Assembly (NCBI GenBank): GCA_022736275.1
Contig: DZBJ01000001.1
Location: forward strand, 93,016-157,015
Reading direction: 5' to 3'
DNA from: Rikenella microfusus
GTDB lineage: Bacteria > Bacteroidota > Bacteroidia > Bacteroidales > VadinHA17
DNA length: 64,000 nt
In this document: piece by piece, positions 44,328 through 53,321 of the stretch
How positions within the stretch are numbered: the first letter of the stretch is position 1
Layout of the letters: every line of letters begins with the position of its first letter
The notes under the pieces: model-generated
Told to the model about the DNA's origin: nothing
Seen by the model: the letters and a program-made list of their open reading frames with translations, nothing else
Database searches by the model: none
Translations under genes and position numbers: made by a program

Positions 44328-45857
44328 ATGAAGATTTTCACATCGGCAGAGATAAGGGAGATTGATGCCGCAACCATCCGGCTGGAACCCGTAACCCCGG
44401 CAGGATTGATGGAACGTGCCGGCACGATCTTTTTTCAGCGGTTGAAAGACACCCTTTCACCTGAGAAGAAGATAAATGTATTTTCAGGCCCGGGCAACAA
44501 CGGGGGTGACGGACTGGTGATAGCCAGGCTTCTGTTTGAGGAAGGCCATCCGGTAAGGGTATTCATTGTTGAGACAGGCTCAGCGCACAGCAACGAATTC
44601 AGGCTGAATGCCGACCGTCTTGAGAGAGCCGGTATTTCTCCTGTGACGCTGGCAGATACGGAACAGTTTCCGGTTATCGCGCGTGATGAGGTTATCATTG
44701 ATGCCATTTTCGGGACCGGTCTGAGCAAACCTCCGGCAGGTGTTGCTGCTGAAGTCATTCGCAGAATCAATAAGAGCGGTGCCTATATAATTTCGGTTGA
44801 TGTTCCCTCAGGCCTCTTCTGCGAGGATAACAGCGGTGCTGACCGTGATGTGATGGTAAGGGCATCGCAGACAATCACCTTTCAGTTCCCGAAGCTGGCC
44901 TTCATGTTTGCCGGCAATGAGGAGCAGGCGGGTAAGTGGGAGGTGATAGACATCGGACTTCATCCAGGGACAATCTCGGAAAAACCTTCGGCTTATCATT
45001 ATATTTTAAGGGAAGGGGTCAGGCCCCTTCTTCAGAAGAGAAGAAAGTTTGATCACAAGGGCACTTTTGGTCATGCCCTGATCATTGCAGGCAGGTACGG
45101 CAAGGCTGGCGCAGCCACCCTCTCTGCCGGGGCAGCGCTGCGTACCGGCGCCGGCCTGGTGACGGTGCATACCCCGGCCTCAGCCGTGCTTGCTATTCAG
45201 GCCGCTCTGCCAGAGGCAATGGTGTCACCCGATCAGGGATCAGGCAATGTAACTGAACTGCCTGACCTTGCCCCGTATGACGCAGCCGGCGCAGGCCCGG
45301 GGCTGGGCACTGACCCCGACACTGCCAACGTTCTCAGAAGACTGCTCGAGACCACATCAATACCCCTTGTCCTTGACGCCGATGCGATTAATATAATGGC
45401 TCAGGACAAAGAATTGCTTGAGATCATGCCTCCAAACACCATTCTCACACCTCATCCTGGAGAATTCAGGAGGCTTACCGGAAGCGACAGCATCGATTAC
45501 CGGCTCATGGAAGAGCAGATTGCCTTCGCGGCGAAATATAAATGCATTTTGGTGCTCAAGGGTGCCCATACCTCCGTGGCAATGCCGGAAGGAACCGTGT
45601 ACTTCAACAGCACGGGAAACCCCGGTATGGCAACAGGAGGAAGCGGCGATGTGCTGACGGGAATGATAGCCTCACTCCTGGCACAGGGTTATGAGCCTGC
45701 CGATGCGGCAGTAGCCGGAGTATATCTTCACGGACTGGCAGGCGACGTGGCTCTGAGAATACACTCGGAGGAATCTGTAATTGCAGGTGATATCCTTATG
45801 AATATAGGCAGGGCATTCCGTGAAACCCATTTCAACAGTTTTAGCATGTATCTGTAA
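44328..45857 (+). CDS. nnr: Bifunctional NAD(P)H-hydrate epimerase / ADP-dependent dehydratase
   Basis: A 509-residue fusion. The N-terminal YjeF domain (1-215) epimerises damaged NAD(P)HX; it shows SGPGNNGGDGLVIARLL, DAIFGTGL and VDVPSGL. The C-terminal domain (225-509) dehydrates the S form with ADP; it shows GTFGHALIIAGRYGKAGAA, VLDADAIN, LTPHPGEFRRL and NPGMATGGSGDVLTG, the ribokinase-like nucleotide site. The protein repairs hydrated nicotinamide cofactors in the cytosol. It is followed after 9 bases by the DUF4831 gene. Confidence 0.95.
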   Translation: MKIFTSAEIREIDAATIRLEPVTPAGLMERAGTIFFQRLKDTLSPEKKINVFSGPGNNGGDGLVIARLLFEEGHPVRVFIVETGSAHSNEFRLNADRLERAGISPVTLADTEQFPVIARDEVIIDAIFGTGLSKPPAGVAAEVIRRINKSGAYIISVDVPSGLFCEDNSGADRDVMVRASQTITFQFPKLAFMFAGNEEQAGKWEVIDIGLHPGTISEKPSAYHYILREGVRPLLQKRRKFDHKGTFGHALIIAGRYGKAGAATLSAGAALRTGAGLVTVHTPASAVLAIQAALPEAMVSPDQGSGNVTELPDLAPYDAAGAGPGLGTDPDTANVLRRLLETTSIPLVLDADAINIMAQDKELLEIMPPNTILTPHPGEFRRLTGSDSIDYRLMEEQIAFAAKYKCILVLKGAHTSVAMPEGTVYFNSTGNPGMATGGSGDVLTGMIASLLAQGYEPADAAVAGVYLHGLAGDVALRIHSEESVIAGDILMNIGRAFRETHFNSFSMYL

Positions 45858-45866
45858 TTATATGAG

Positions 45867-46988
45867 ATGAAAATACTGACCTATGTATTTATACCGGCTT
45901 TAATGGCTGTAGCTGCGGGATGCTCAAACCTCCCCGTTAAGACAGCTGATGACATTGTAGTGTTACCTCTCGGCGGGGAGGTGAAGGTGACCGAAGGGAG
46001 TATAGTATATGCCCTTCCCCTGACAGTGCTGCAGTTTGACGTTATCGCCGAAAAAATGATCGAGGTGCCTGGCCCCTATGCCAGCTTTGCAAGGGAGATG
46101 ACAGGACTTGACCAGGTCATTACTTCCGGAAACGAGACCTGGAATCTTGCTGAGGTGAGAGTCAGGGCTATTGAGGAGCTTGACCCTGAACAGTTCTATG
46201 TCATCCAGGGCACATCACTGATGCAGACCAACCTGCTGGCTCTCAAAGAGAGCGGGCTCGTACTTGACATCAACCCTGAAAAATATGCTGCATCATCCTT
46301 CTCTCAGCCTCAGGGCGGGACTGACTCCGGTGATCCGCTCTACCCTGACAGGGGTGTATATGCATATATCTCCACAAAAACCGACACCGCCTACAGGGTG
46401 GTCAAGTCCGATACTGCCTTCATCCGCGTTCCATACCTGGTTCAGAAAAAAAAGGGAATGACGCTTGAAGAAGAGGCAAGAGAGGCTTCTGACAGACTTC
46501 TTGAACTGCGTGAAGGACGTCATATGATTCTTACAGGTGAGACAAATATTTTTCCACAGGATGGTGCCGCCATCGACGAGATAAACAGGCTCGAAAGAGA
46601 ATATACGGCCCTCTTTGCAGGCAAAAGATGGACCCGGAGAAAGCTTTACCGCATCTGGCTCACTCCTGGACTGTCAATGGCTGGAGTGAAGACAACAGTA
46701 TTCAGGTTCTCGGAAAAGGATGGAGTGCTGTCTGCCGATGACGCCGATGGTCGTCCTGTGGATGTTGAGATGACCGCTTCAGGAAAAACCAGGGAGCTGA
46801 AACTGGTAGTGAGGCCGCCATCATCACAGAAGGATATGGATGCCCGCGACAGGCTCTATTACCGGGTGCCTGATGTGGTTGAAGCAAAGGTTGTTTCAGG
46901 AGATGATATCCTCTGCACTGCACGCATGCTTATATACCAGTTCGGAAACACCGTCGCATTGCCGTCAAACTTTATAATAGGCAAGTAA
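45867..46988 (+). CDS. DUF4831 family lipoprotein
   Basis: A 373-residue lipoprotein (signal with AAGC, Cys near 19). It matches DUF4831 of Bacteroidetes: EGSIVYALPLTVLQFDVIAEK near the N-terminus, PGPYASFAREMTGLD, and the strand DQVITSGNETWNLAEVRVRAIEELDP cut into short motifs with YVIQG. No catalytic residues stand out. It follows nnr by 9 bases, so it is probably co-transcribed, though a functional link is unknown. Confidence 0.8.
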   Translation: MKILTYVFIPALMAVAAGCSNLPVKTADDIVVLPLGGEVKVTEGSIVYALPLTVLQFDVIAEKMIEVPGPYASFAREMTGLDQVITSGNETWNLAEVRVRAIEELDPEQFYVIQGTSLMQTNLLALKESGLVLDINPEKYAASSFSQPQGGTDSGDPLYPDRGVYAYISTKTDTAYRVVKSDTAFIRVPYLVQKKKGMTLEEEAREASDRLLELREGRHMILTGETNIFPQDGAAIDEINRLEREYTALFAGKRWTRRKLYRIWLTPGLSMAGVKTTVFRFSEKDGVLSADDADGRPVDVEMTASGKTRELKLVVRPPSSQKDMDARDRLYYRVPDVVEAKVVSGDDILCTARMLIYQFGNTVALPSNFIIGK

Positions 46989-46998
46989 ATTCATTTTG

Positions 46999-47074
46999 CA
47001 GTATGCAGTCTTCAGTCTTCAGTGAATCAGCTATTTAATGACTGCTGACTGCTGAATGTGAACTGCCAACTGAT
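46999..47074. repeat. Heptamer tracts CAGTCTT and GACTGCT
   Basis: CAGTATG, CAGTCTT, CAGTCTT, CAGTGAA at 46999-47026 and five units from GACTGCT at 47040-47074, both in exact 7-base steps. They lie between convergent genes (DUF4831 and the glycosyltransferase). Confidence 0.75.
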
Positions 47075-48142
47075 CTAATTTCCTTGTTCCAATATCTCGA
47101 AAAAAGCCTTTTCCCGCTTTGAGATGTGGAAGTTTTCGGCAATTCGCTGCCGTGCTTTCAGACCGAGTTCGAGGCGCCTGTGTTTGTCGGTGCTGAGTAT
47201 CTCCTCAAATCTTCTCCTGAGATAATCTTTGTCAGAACTGGTGGCAAGATAGCCTGTATTACCTATTATTTCAGGTAAAGCACCCACGGAGGAGCCAACC
47301 GGGATACAATGGCACAGCATCGCCTCACATACGGAATTGGGAAACCCTTCGGATACTGACAACTGAAGCACGAACTGACTTTCGGCAAGAAATGTTCTGA
47401 ACGACTCCTGAGGGAGATAGGGGTGAAGTGTCACATTGGCCGGAACTGTGCCCAGATGATTGATGACGTCACCGGATATCCCGATAATGGTGAATCTGCA
47501 GAGGGGATACTGCTCCGCAAGGTAAAGCACCAGGTCTATCCCTTTAATTTTCACCCTCATCAGGTTGCTGACTGCGGCCACAACAATGAACGTGTCGGCC
47601 ACCTTTTCCGCAGGATCGCATTTAAAGAAATACGGATCAAAGCCGTTGTGTATCACCCTGTGAGGGGTCTTGATACCGGGGAAGAAATATTTATAGCCCT
47701 GCTTCGGGAAATCACTGTTTTCATGAAAGCTGTAGTCGACGGAGACCAGTGACCCGTCAACCGGCAGCAACTCAGTGCAAAGCTGAAATGACCATCTTAT
47801 AAATGATCTCATAACCGGTTTCCTCAGGCTCCCATACCCGAGCGAAGGGAAAGAGACACAATCCGTTCCTCCCGGGATTATATAGACAGGAGTGCCGGTT
47901 AATTTCCCCAGCAATGCCGGCAGGAAGGACCAGTAACCGCCGAACATTACAAAGACGGCTCTGGCTTTTCGCAAATGTTTGCTGAGGAATACCAGCTGTT
48001 TCACAAAATTCAGAGGTGTCTCCCGCTTGATCTTCCAGTCGTGCCCCGGGGTCAGTACATCGTATCTTCGTGAGAGGAAACTGATATCCTTCTGAATGAA
48101 TGTGGACTGTTCCGGGTAGATATAAAGGATCGTTTCCTTCAT
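47075..48142 (-). CDS. GT4-family glycosyltransferase
   Basis: A 355-residue GT-B glycosyltransferase. C-terminal donor-site block: LSVSEGFPNSVCEAMLCHCIPVGSSVGALPEIIG, recognised in pieces by SEGFPNSVCEAM with the conserved Glu pair. The N-terminal half is less conserved, as usual. No membrane helix. The ATG at 48142 is used; the earlier in-frame TTG would overlap the upstream methyltransferase gene. It follows that gene by 10 bases, so they form one unit probably modifying a surface glycan or lipid. Confidence 0.85.
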   Translation of the reverse strand: MKETILYIYPEQSTFIQKDISFLSRRYDVLTPGHDWKIKRETPLNFVKQLVFLSKHLRKARAVFVMFGGYWSFLPALLGKLTGTPVYIIPGGTDCVSFPSLGYGSLRKPVMRSFIRWSFQLCTELLPVDGSLVSVDYSFHENSDFPKQGYKYFFPGIKTPHRVIHNGFDPYFFKCDPAEKVADTFIVVAAVSNLMRVKIKGIDLVLYLAEQYPLCRFTIIGISGDVINHLGTVPANVTLHPYLPQESFRTFLAESQFVLQLSVSEGFPNSVCEAMLCHCIPVGSSVGALPEIIGNTGYLATSSDKDYLRRRFEEILSTDKHRRLELGLKARQRIAENFHISKREKAFFEILEQGN

Positions 48143-48152
48143 AATAATAAGA

Positions 48153-48866
48153 CTACAATCTGGCAATAAGAAACCTTAACCGAGAGATCAGCTTCCTTAG
48201 GATAATATTCGACTTCGGGAGAGGGGACAGGGTCACGTCGTTTTTCCTTCGGAAGCAGATCACGGCATAGTCATGCTCCCTGTCGAAGAGGGAATAGGAG
48301 TTATAAGAGTCCAGCGTCAGGCCGTTTGCATAGGCATCTGCAAGCAGCGTATCAGCTTCCACTGACTGGTCTATTATCTGCATTTTATCGGGTGTTGTGG
48401 CCCTGATGTAATCGAGTGCGCGGGGGTGGGGTATATGGATCAGAATCACCGACCGGTCATGCATGTGATCTGCAAGGGTGCGGAAGAGCCGCCTGTGCTG
48501 ATCTTCCGGAATATGCTCCAGTACATCAGGAAGCACAATGAAGTCAAAAACCTCGGTATGATCGAAGTCGGTCATGTCAGAAACCATAAAACGCACGTTG
48601 GAGGTGAGGGAGAGCCTTTTTCTTGCAATTTCAACTGATTCCGGGCTTATATCAACGGCCAGTATTTCACCCTTTCTGAGATAGCTGGAAAGCAATCCTG
48701 TAAGGGTTCCGATACCGCATCCGATCTCGAGTATCGTGCTGTTTCGCGAGAGCCCTGCCGATACCAGGAACTCCATGATCTTATAGTGTCTCAGGTTGAC
48801 ACTTGTAATAACCTGTCTGCCTGCAAAGCCGTCATACCAATTGCCTATCTGTTCCCGTGTCTCCAT
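48153..48866 (-). CDS. Class I SAM-dependent methyltransferase
   Basis: A 237-residue Rossmann-like methyltransferase. Motif I is ILEIGCGIGTLTGLL, motif II ends with ILAVDISPESVEIA, and the acidic motif IV is FDFIVLPDVLEHI, all of the UbiE/Methyltransf_11 type. The C-terminal end is basic. It precedes a glycosyltransferase in the same unit, suggesting methylation of a sugar or glycolipid. Upstream is a -7 box at 48915. Confidence 0.86.
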   Translation of the reverse strand: METREQIGNWYDGFAGRQVITSVNLRHYKIMEFLVSAGLSRNSTILEIGCGIGTLTGLLSSYLRKGEILAVDISPESVEIARKRLSLTSNVRFMVSDMTDFDHTEVFDFIVLPDVLEHIPEDQHRRLFRTLADHMHDRSVILIHIPHPRALDYIRATTPDKMQIIDQSVEADTLLADAYANGLTLDSYNSYSLFDREHDYAVICFRRKNDVTLSPLPKSNIILRKLISRLRFLIARL

Positions 48867-48914
48867 CTGGTGCTGTAATATTTAAGGAAGGATCCTTGCT
48901 AATTGCGATAGCAT

Positions 48915-48922
48915 CAAATGTA
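48915..48922 (-). promoter_or_regulatory. -7 box (TACATTTG) for the methyltransferase-glycosyltransferase unit
   Basis: A match to TAnnTTTG on the minus strand about 49 bases before the ATG; a TTG lies 23 bases upstream. Confidence 0.4.
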
Positions 48923-48952
48923 GAGAAATTTTCATTGGAAACGGACAAAAAC

Positions 48953-49054
48953 CAGTCCGCAGTCCACAGTTGGAGAGAAATTAAGAATTAAGAATTAAAT
49001 AATCAGCCTATTGCCTTTTGTGACTGCAGACTGACCCTCTGACTTTCGACTTTA
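48953..49054. repeat. Heptamer tracts CAGTCCN, AATTAAG, GACTGNN and GACTTTM
   Basis: Three CAGTCCG-type units (48953-48973), three AATTAAG-type units (48979-48999), two GACTGNN units (49022-49035) and GACTTTC, GACTTTA (49041-49054), each tract with 7-base steps. Same unit types as at 10166-10339. Confidence 0.7.
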
Positions 49055-49059
49055 CAGAC

Positions 49060-49581
49060 TTACTGCGCCTTCCCCTGGAAAGTCTTCGTGAAATCTTCGA
49101 AGCTCTGCTTCTGCCAGCTGGTGCCTGCAAAATAGACAAGTATCGGTTCTATCTGTGCCGGTGTTTTATAGCCGGAGAGCGGGGTGATGAGTTCACTGTT
49201 GGCGGTGAGGAATACTACCGTCGGATAGCTGGGCTTGCCCTGAAGAAGAGCGTATGCCAGCTGATGAGTTTTGCCAAGGCTGCCGTCATTAATGAATTGC
49301 CTTCCCTGGAAGGTGACGGGCTCTTTGCCTTCGGCATCGAACTTGACAGCATAGTATTTGGTGTTTAAAATCTCAGCAATGACGGGGTGTGAGAAGGTAT
49401 CCTTGTCGAGCTTCTTGCACCACCCGCACCAGTCGGTATAGGTATCAACGAATATAGGTCTTGGATTGGATTTTGTGAGCGACACGGCCTCTTCTATCGA
49501 ATGCCATTTCACGGTTGCAGTCTGGGCAGAAAGAAGTAGTGCGGGTAAGGCCAGCAAAAGTATAATGATAAGCTTCTTCAT
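49060..49581 (-). CDS. Periplasmic thioredoxin-like protein
   Basis: A 173-residue exported protein: signal peptide (KKLIIILLLALPALLLSAQ), then a thioredoxin fold with the redox pair C52 and C55 in DWCGWCKKLD. The cis-Pro region is KPSYPTVVFL. The WCGWC form and the domain size resemble the thioredoxin_7/DsbD-C-terminal-like proteins common in Bacteroidetes periplasm, which reduce or repair exported proteins. It stands alone, with its own promoter. Confidence 0.88.
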   Translation of the reverse strand: MKKLIIILLLALPALLLSAQTATVKWHSIEEAVSLTKSNPRPIFVDTYTDWCGWCKKLDKDTFSHPVIAEILNTKYYAVKFDAEGKEPVTFQGRQFINDGSLGKTHQLAYALLQGKPSYPTVVFLTANSELITPLSGYKTPAQIEPILVYFAGTSWQKQSFEDFTKTFQGKAQ

Positions 49582-49628
49582 GATCTGTAAGTAGTTTTAA
49601 TAGATTCGACGGTTCAATTTCAATTGCA

Positions 49629-49657
49629 CAAAATTAGCAATTCATTCTTATAACCAA
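49629..49657 (-). promoter_or_regulatory. Promoter for the thioredoxin-like gene
   Basis: TAATTTTG at 49629-49636 and TTG at 49655-49657 on the minus strand, spacer 18 bases. The ATG is at 49581. Confidence 0.55.
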
Positions 49658-49753
49658 AATTATGCCACAAAGTTCATCGGTCATGTTTTTTGCCACAATT
49701 ATTGGAATGTTTTTTTTATACATTTACAGACCTTATTAACTTAAATTCAGCAA

Positions 49754-51151
49754 ATGGAACAGATACGAAAGTCCCTGCGGGAATCAGCCTTTGCGAGATG
49801 GCTTGCACTCGGGCTCATTTCCCTGACAATGTTTTTTGGATACTTTTTCATAGATGTAGCGGCGCCGCTGCAAGCGCTTCTTGAGACCGACTATAAATGG
49901 TCACCGGAGGTATTCGGCATGCTGGGCGGATCTGAGTTTTTCCTTAACGTGTTTGCCTTCTTCCTGATTCTTTCCGGTATAATTCTTGACAAGATGGGTA
50001 TCAGGTTTACCCTGATCACTGCTGCACTTACGATGGTTGCCGGTGCCGGAATCAAGTTTTTTGCCTTTACGCCCGGTTTTGCCGATGGCGTACTGGCAAA
50101 CTGGCTCGGATCATTCTTTCCTGGTGTGCCTGCCACAGCAAAACTTGCTTTTATGGGATTTGCGATATTCGGTGTCGGGATTGAGATGGCCGGTATAACA
50201 GTCTCAAAGACTATTGTAAAATGGTTCAGGGGCAGGGAACTGGCGCTTGCCATGGGTCTTGAAATGGCAATTGCACGCCTTGGGGTATTTGCCGTATTCC
50301 GTCTCTCGCCCATTTTTGCTGAGAATAGCGGGGTGTCTCACTCTGTCTTTATGGGACTCGTTTTCCTCTGCATCGGGTTCATCACATTCTTAATATACAC
50401 GTTCATGGACAGGAAGCTGGAGAAGCAGGACGGTGAGACAGCTACCGGAGAGCCTGAAGAGGAGTTCAAAGTATCTGATCTCAAAAAGATTTTCACCAAT
50501 CCCGGTTTCCTTACCATAGCAGCGCTTTGTGTTCTCTTCTATTCCGCAATCTTCCCGTTTCAGAAATTTGCGACTGACATGCTGGCCTCAAAGCTGGGCC
50601 TGGAGATCAAGGAAGCTGCAGCACTCTTCTCCTTCTTCCCGATAGGAGCAATGATACTTACACCCTTTATTGGCCTCTTCCTTGACAAGAAGGGAATGGG
50701 AGCCAAGATGATGCTTTACGGAGCCATCCTGCTTACCATTTCACACCTGATCTTCGCCCTGGTTCCCAACAGTGCATTCACAAAGCCAATAGCCATCGGG
50801 ACAATAGTCATTCTCGGCACTGCCTTTTCACTGGTGCCGGCTTCCATGTGGCCTTCGGTTCCCAAGATTGTCGAGGACAGGTATCTGGGTTCAGCGTATG
50901 GCAGCATTTTCTATATACAGAATATAGGCTTGCTTCTGGTACCGATACTTATCGGCTGGGTGACATCAGTCTCAAACCCCGGTGTGGCTGATAAGATTGC
51001 TGCAGGAGCAGAAGGGATACGTTATGATTACACAGTCCCCGAACTGGTCTTTGCAGCCTTCGGTGTGGCAGCCATTATTATGGCAATGTTCCTCAGGCGT
51101 ATTGACAGAAAAAGAGGTTATGGTCTCGATATACCGAATATTAAAAAGTAG
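49754..51151 (+). CDS. MFS transporter
   Basis: A 465-residue major facilitator protein with 12 predicted helices and a central cytoplasmic loop (GETATGEPEEEFKVSDLKKIF). The loop 2-3 signature is recognisable as SGIILDKMGIRFTL, and the second-half copy as FIGLFLDKKGMGAKM. Substrate is unknown; the form is like the nitrate/oxalate-type or general MFS permeases. The next gene, PepD, starts 21 bases downstream, so a peptide or amino-acid role is plausible but unproven. Confidence 0.82.
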   Translation: MEQIRKSLRESAFARWLALGLISLTMFFGYFFIDVAAPLQALLETDYKWSPEVFGMLGGSEFFLNVFAFFLILSGIILDKMGIRFTLITAALTMVAGAGIKFFAFTPGFADGVLANWLGSFFPGVPATAKLAFMGFAIFGVGIEMAGITVSKTIVKWFRGRELALAMGLEMAIARLGVFAVFRLSPIFAENSGVSHSVFMGLVFLCIGFITFLIYTFMDRKLEKQDGETATGEPEEEFKVSDLKKIFTNPGFLTIAALCVLFYSAIFPFQKFATDMLASKLGLEIKEAAALFSFFPIGAMILTPFIGLFLDKKGMGAKMMLYGAILLTISHLIFALVPNSAFTKPIAIGTIVILGTAFSLVPASMWPSVPKIVEDRYLGSAYGSIFYIQNIGLLLVPILIGWVTSVSNPGVADKIAAGAEGIRYDYTVPELVFAAFGVAAIIMAMFLRRIDRKRGYGLDIPNIKK

Positions 51152-51172
51152 AATCAAATAAAATAACCTATT

Positions 51173-52627
51173 ATGAGTGACATTAAAAATCTTGAACCGA
51201 AGCTTCTGTGGAAGTATTTCTATGAAATAACACAGATACCGCGTCCCTCCAAGAAGGAGCACAGGATGACGGAATACATGAAGAAGTTTGGAAAGGACCA
51301 TGGTCTTGAGACTATTGTTGACAAAATCGGCAATGTGGTAATCCGCAAGCCCGCCACAAAAGGCATGGAGAAATGCAAGGGCATCATCCTTCAGGGTCAT
51401 CTTGACATGGTGCCGCAGAAGAACTCCGACAAGAAGTTCGATTTTGAGAAGGATGCCATTGAAACCCGCATTGACCAGGGTTGGGTGAAGGCCAACGGAA
51501 CTACACTCGGTGCTGACAACGGTATTGGTGTGGCAGCTGCCATGGCCGCACTGACAGATCCGAAGGTGGTCCACGGTCCGCTGGAGGCTCTCTTCACCAT
51601 CGACGAGGAGACCGGAATGACGGGGGCCAAGAACCTCAAAAAGGGGCTGCTCAAGGGAGAGATTCTGATTAACATGGACTCTGAAGATGAAGGTGAACTC
51701 TATGTCGGTTGCGCAGGGGGCGTTGATGTAAGCGCTACCCGCAGCTACAAACAGGAGAAGACTCCTGCAGGGATGACCGCATATAAGCTGACCGTAAAGG
51801 GACTGCGCGGCGGACATTCGGGCCTCGACATTCATCTTGGCAAGGCTAACTCCAATAAGCTGATGTTCAGATTTTTCCAACAGGCAGAACATGACTTTGG
51901 CATGCGGATAGCCGACTACACCGGAGGAGATCTGCGCAATGCCATACCGCGTGAGGCATTTGCAACAATAGTGGTTCCGTCAATTAAGAAGGGCCAGTTT
52001 GAGAAATTCGTAAAGGGGTACGAGAAAATGTACAGAGCTGAATTCCTGGAGGTCGATCCGGATATCAAAATGTTCGTAAAAGTCTGTGAAGCTCCCTCAA
52101 AGGTGATGAATGAAGCTGACCAATACAGGATAATAAGGGCGGTATTTGTATGTCCATGCGGTGTTCAGAGGATGAGCGCAAGCATGCCAGGAGTAGTTGA
52201 GACATCAAACAACCTCTCTGTAGTGAAAATTCAGGATGGCAAGTTCCACGCGCACAACCTCACCCGCAGCTCTGTTGAGACGGCCAAGGAGGCAACGGCA
52301 TGGAAGATTGCCGCAGGGTTTCAGCTCGCCGGTTGCGATGTCTCTCTCACAGGTGATTATCCGGGATGGAAACCGAATATTGAGAGCGACATCCTTAAGA
52401 CGATGCAGGAGACCTATAAGAAACTTTACGGGAAAATCCCTGAAATCAAGGCTATTCATGCGGGTCTGGAGTGCGGCATCATAATGGGACCGTATCCAAA
52501 GCTGGACGCGATCAGCTTCGGACCTACGATCCGCTACCCGCACAGTCCGGATGAGAAAGTGGAGATCGAATCAGTTGGAAAATTCTGGAATTACCTGACT
52601 GCGACCCTTAAGAACGCTCCGAATTAA
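51173..52627 (+). CDS. pepD: Aminoacyl-histidine dipeptidase (M20C)
   Basis: A 484-residue zinc dipeptidase of the PepD/carnosinase family M20C, hydrolysing Xaa-His and other dipeptides in the cytosol. Motifs: ILQGHLDMVPQ (metal His and catalytic Asp), LGADNGIGVAA (bridging Asp), TIDEETGMTGA (catalytic Glu pair), and INMDSEDEGELYVGCAGG, typical of PepD. No signal peptide. It lies 21 bases after an MFS gene in the same direction and is closed by a strong terminator. Confidence 0.94.
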   Translation: MSDIKNLEPKLLWKYFYEITQIPRPSKKEHRMTEYMKKFGKDHGLETIVDKIGNVVIRKPATKGMEKCKGIILQGHLDMVPQKNSDKKFDFEKDAIETRIDQGWVKANGTTLGADNGIGVAAAMAALTDPKVVHGPLEALFTIDEETGMTGAKNLKKGLLKGEILINMDSEDEGELYVGCAGGVDVSATRSYKQEKTPAGMTAYKLTVKGLRGGHSGLDIHLGKANSNKLMFRFFQQAEHDFGMRIADYTGGDLRNAIPREAFATIVVPSIKKGQFEKFVKGYEKMYRAEFLEVDPDIKMFVKVCEAPSKVMNEADQYRIIRAVFVCPCGVQRMSASMPGVVETSNNLSVVKIQDGKFHAHNLTRSSVETAKEATAWKIAAGFQLAGCDVSLTGDYPGWKPNIESDILKTMQETYKKLYGKIPEIKAIHAGLECGIIMGPYPKLDAISFGPTIRYPHSPDEKVEIESVGKFWNYLTATLKNAPN

Positions 52628-52730
52628 GAAGTTTACAAGGAGTTCACTCTGATCCGGTGATTTCCCCGGGAGAGCTTTTTGAACTGGCGGCGGAACTGTC
52701 CCGGTAATACGTTCAGTACACTTAAAAAGA

Positions 52731-52770
52731 AGCGGGGACATGCCGAAAGGCATGCCCCCGCTCTGTTTTT
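52731..52770. terminator. Bidirectional hairpin terminator after pepD
   Basis: 14-base arms (52731-52744 and 52749-52762) with one mismatch, GAAA loop, then CTG and five T on plus; the minus side also has a T-rich run (TCTTTTTAAG). Confidence 0.85.
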
Positions 52771-52781
52771 CCTTCAGTAGC

Positions 52782-53312
52782 TTATTTGACGGCTATCTCC
52801 ACAAGGATATCATCTTTCATCACATTCTGTCCCGCCCTGACATCAACCCGGATGACTGTGCCGCCGGCAATCGACTGAATTTCGTTCTGCATCTTCATTG
52901 CCTCAAGGATCACCAGCGCTTCCCCTTTTATCACCTCGGCATGCTCACGCACAAGCACGTCGATTATCCTGCCGGGCATCGGGGCTTTAACGACAAGTGT
53001 TGTACTCTTGCCTTTACCCTTTCCAAGAATCTTTTTACGCTGCAATGATATGGGAGTCTCTACGGTGAAGGTATGGCCTATATCATTGAACAGTATCTCA
53101 TACCTGTTCTGTTTGGTGCGGACTATTTCAACGGGGTATCGTCGGTTCTTCCAGAGGACATGTATGCCGTACTTCTCATCTTCACGCAGTTCTACATTGT
53201 AATCCCTGCCATTGACCCTGATAACATTTTTCAGCGGAAGGGGAAACTGGAATTTTCTTCCTTCGGTCGAGATGGCAAAAAGCTTTTTAATTGTGGGTTT
53301 GTCTGGCTTCAT
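52782..53312 (-). CDS. Biotin carboxyl carrier subunit of acyl-CoA carboxylase
   Basis: A 176-residue protein. The C-terminal biotinyl domain (about 104-176) has the biotin-attachment lysine K140 in ILEAMKMQNEI and the PMPG start motif. The N-terminal 100 residues form a beta-rich extension that may dock on the carboxyltransferase. It carries carboxybiotin between the two catalytic subunits encoded upstream. It is the third gene of the unit, 9 bases after the biotin carboxylase. Confidence 0.9.
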   Translation of the reverse strand: MKPDKPTIKKLFAISTEGRKFQFPLPLKNVIRVNGRDYNVELREDEKYGIHVLWKNRRYPVEIVRTKQNRYEILFNDIGHTFTVETPISLQRKKILGKGKGKSTTLVVKAPMPGRIIDVLVREHAEVIKGEALVILEAMKMQNEIQSIAGGTVIRVDVRAGQNVMKDDILVEIAVK

Positions 53313-53321
53313 GGCGGATCA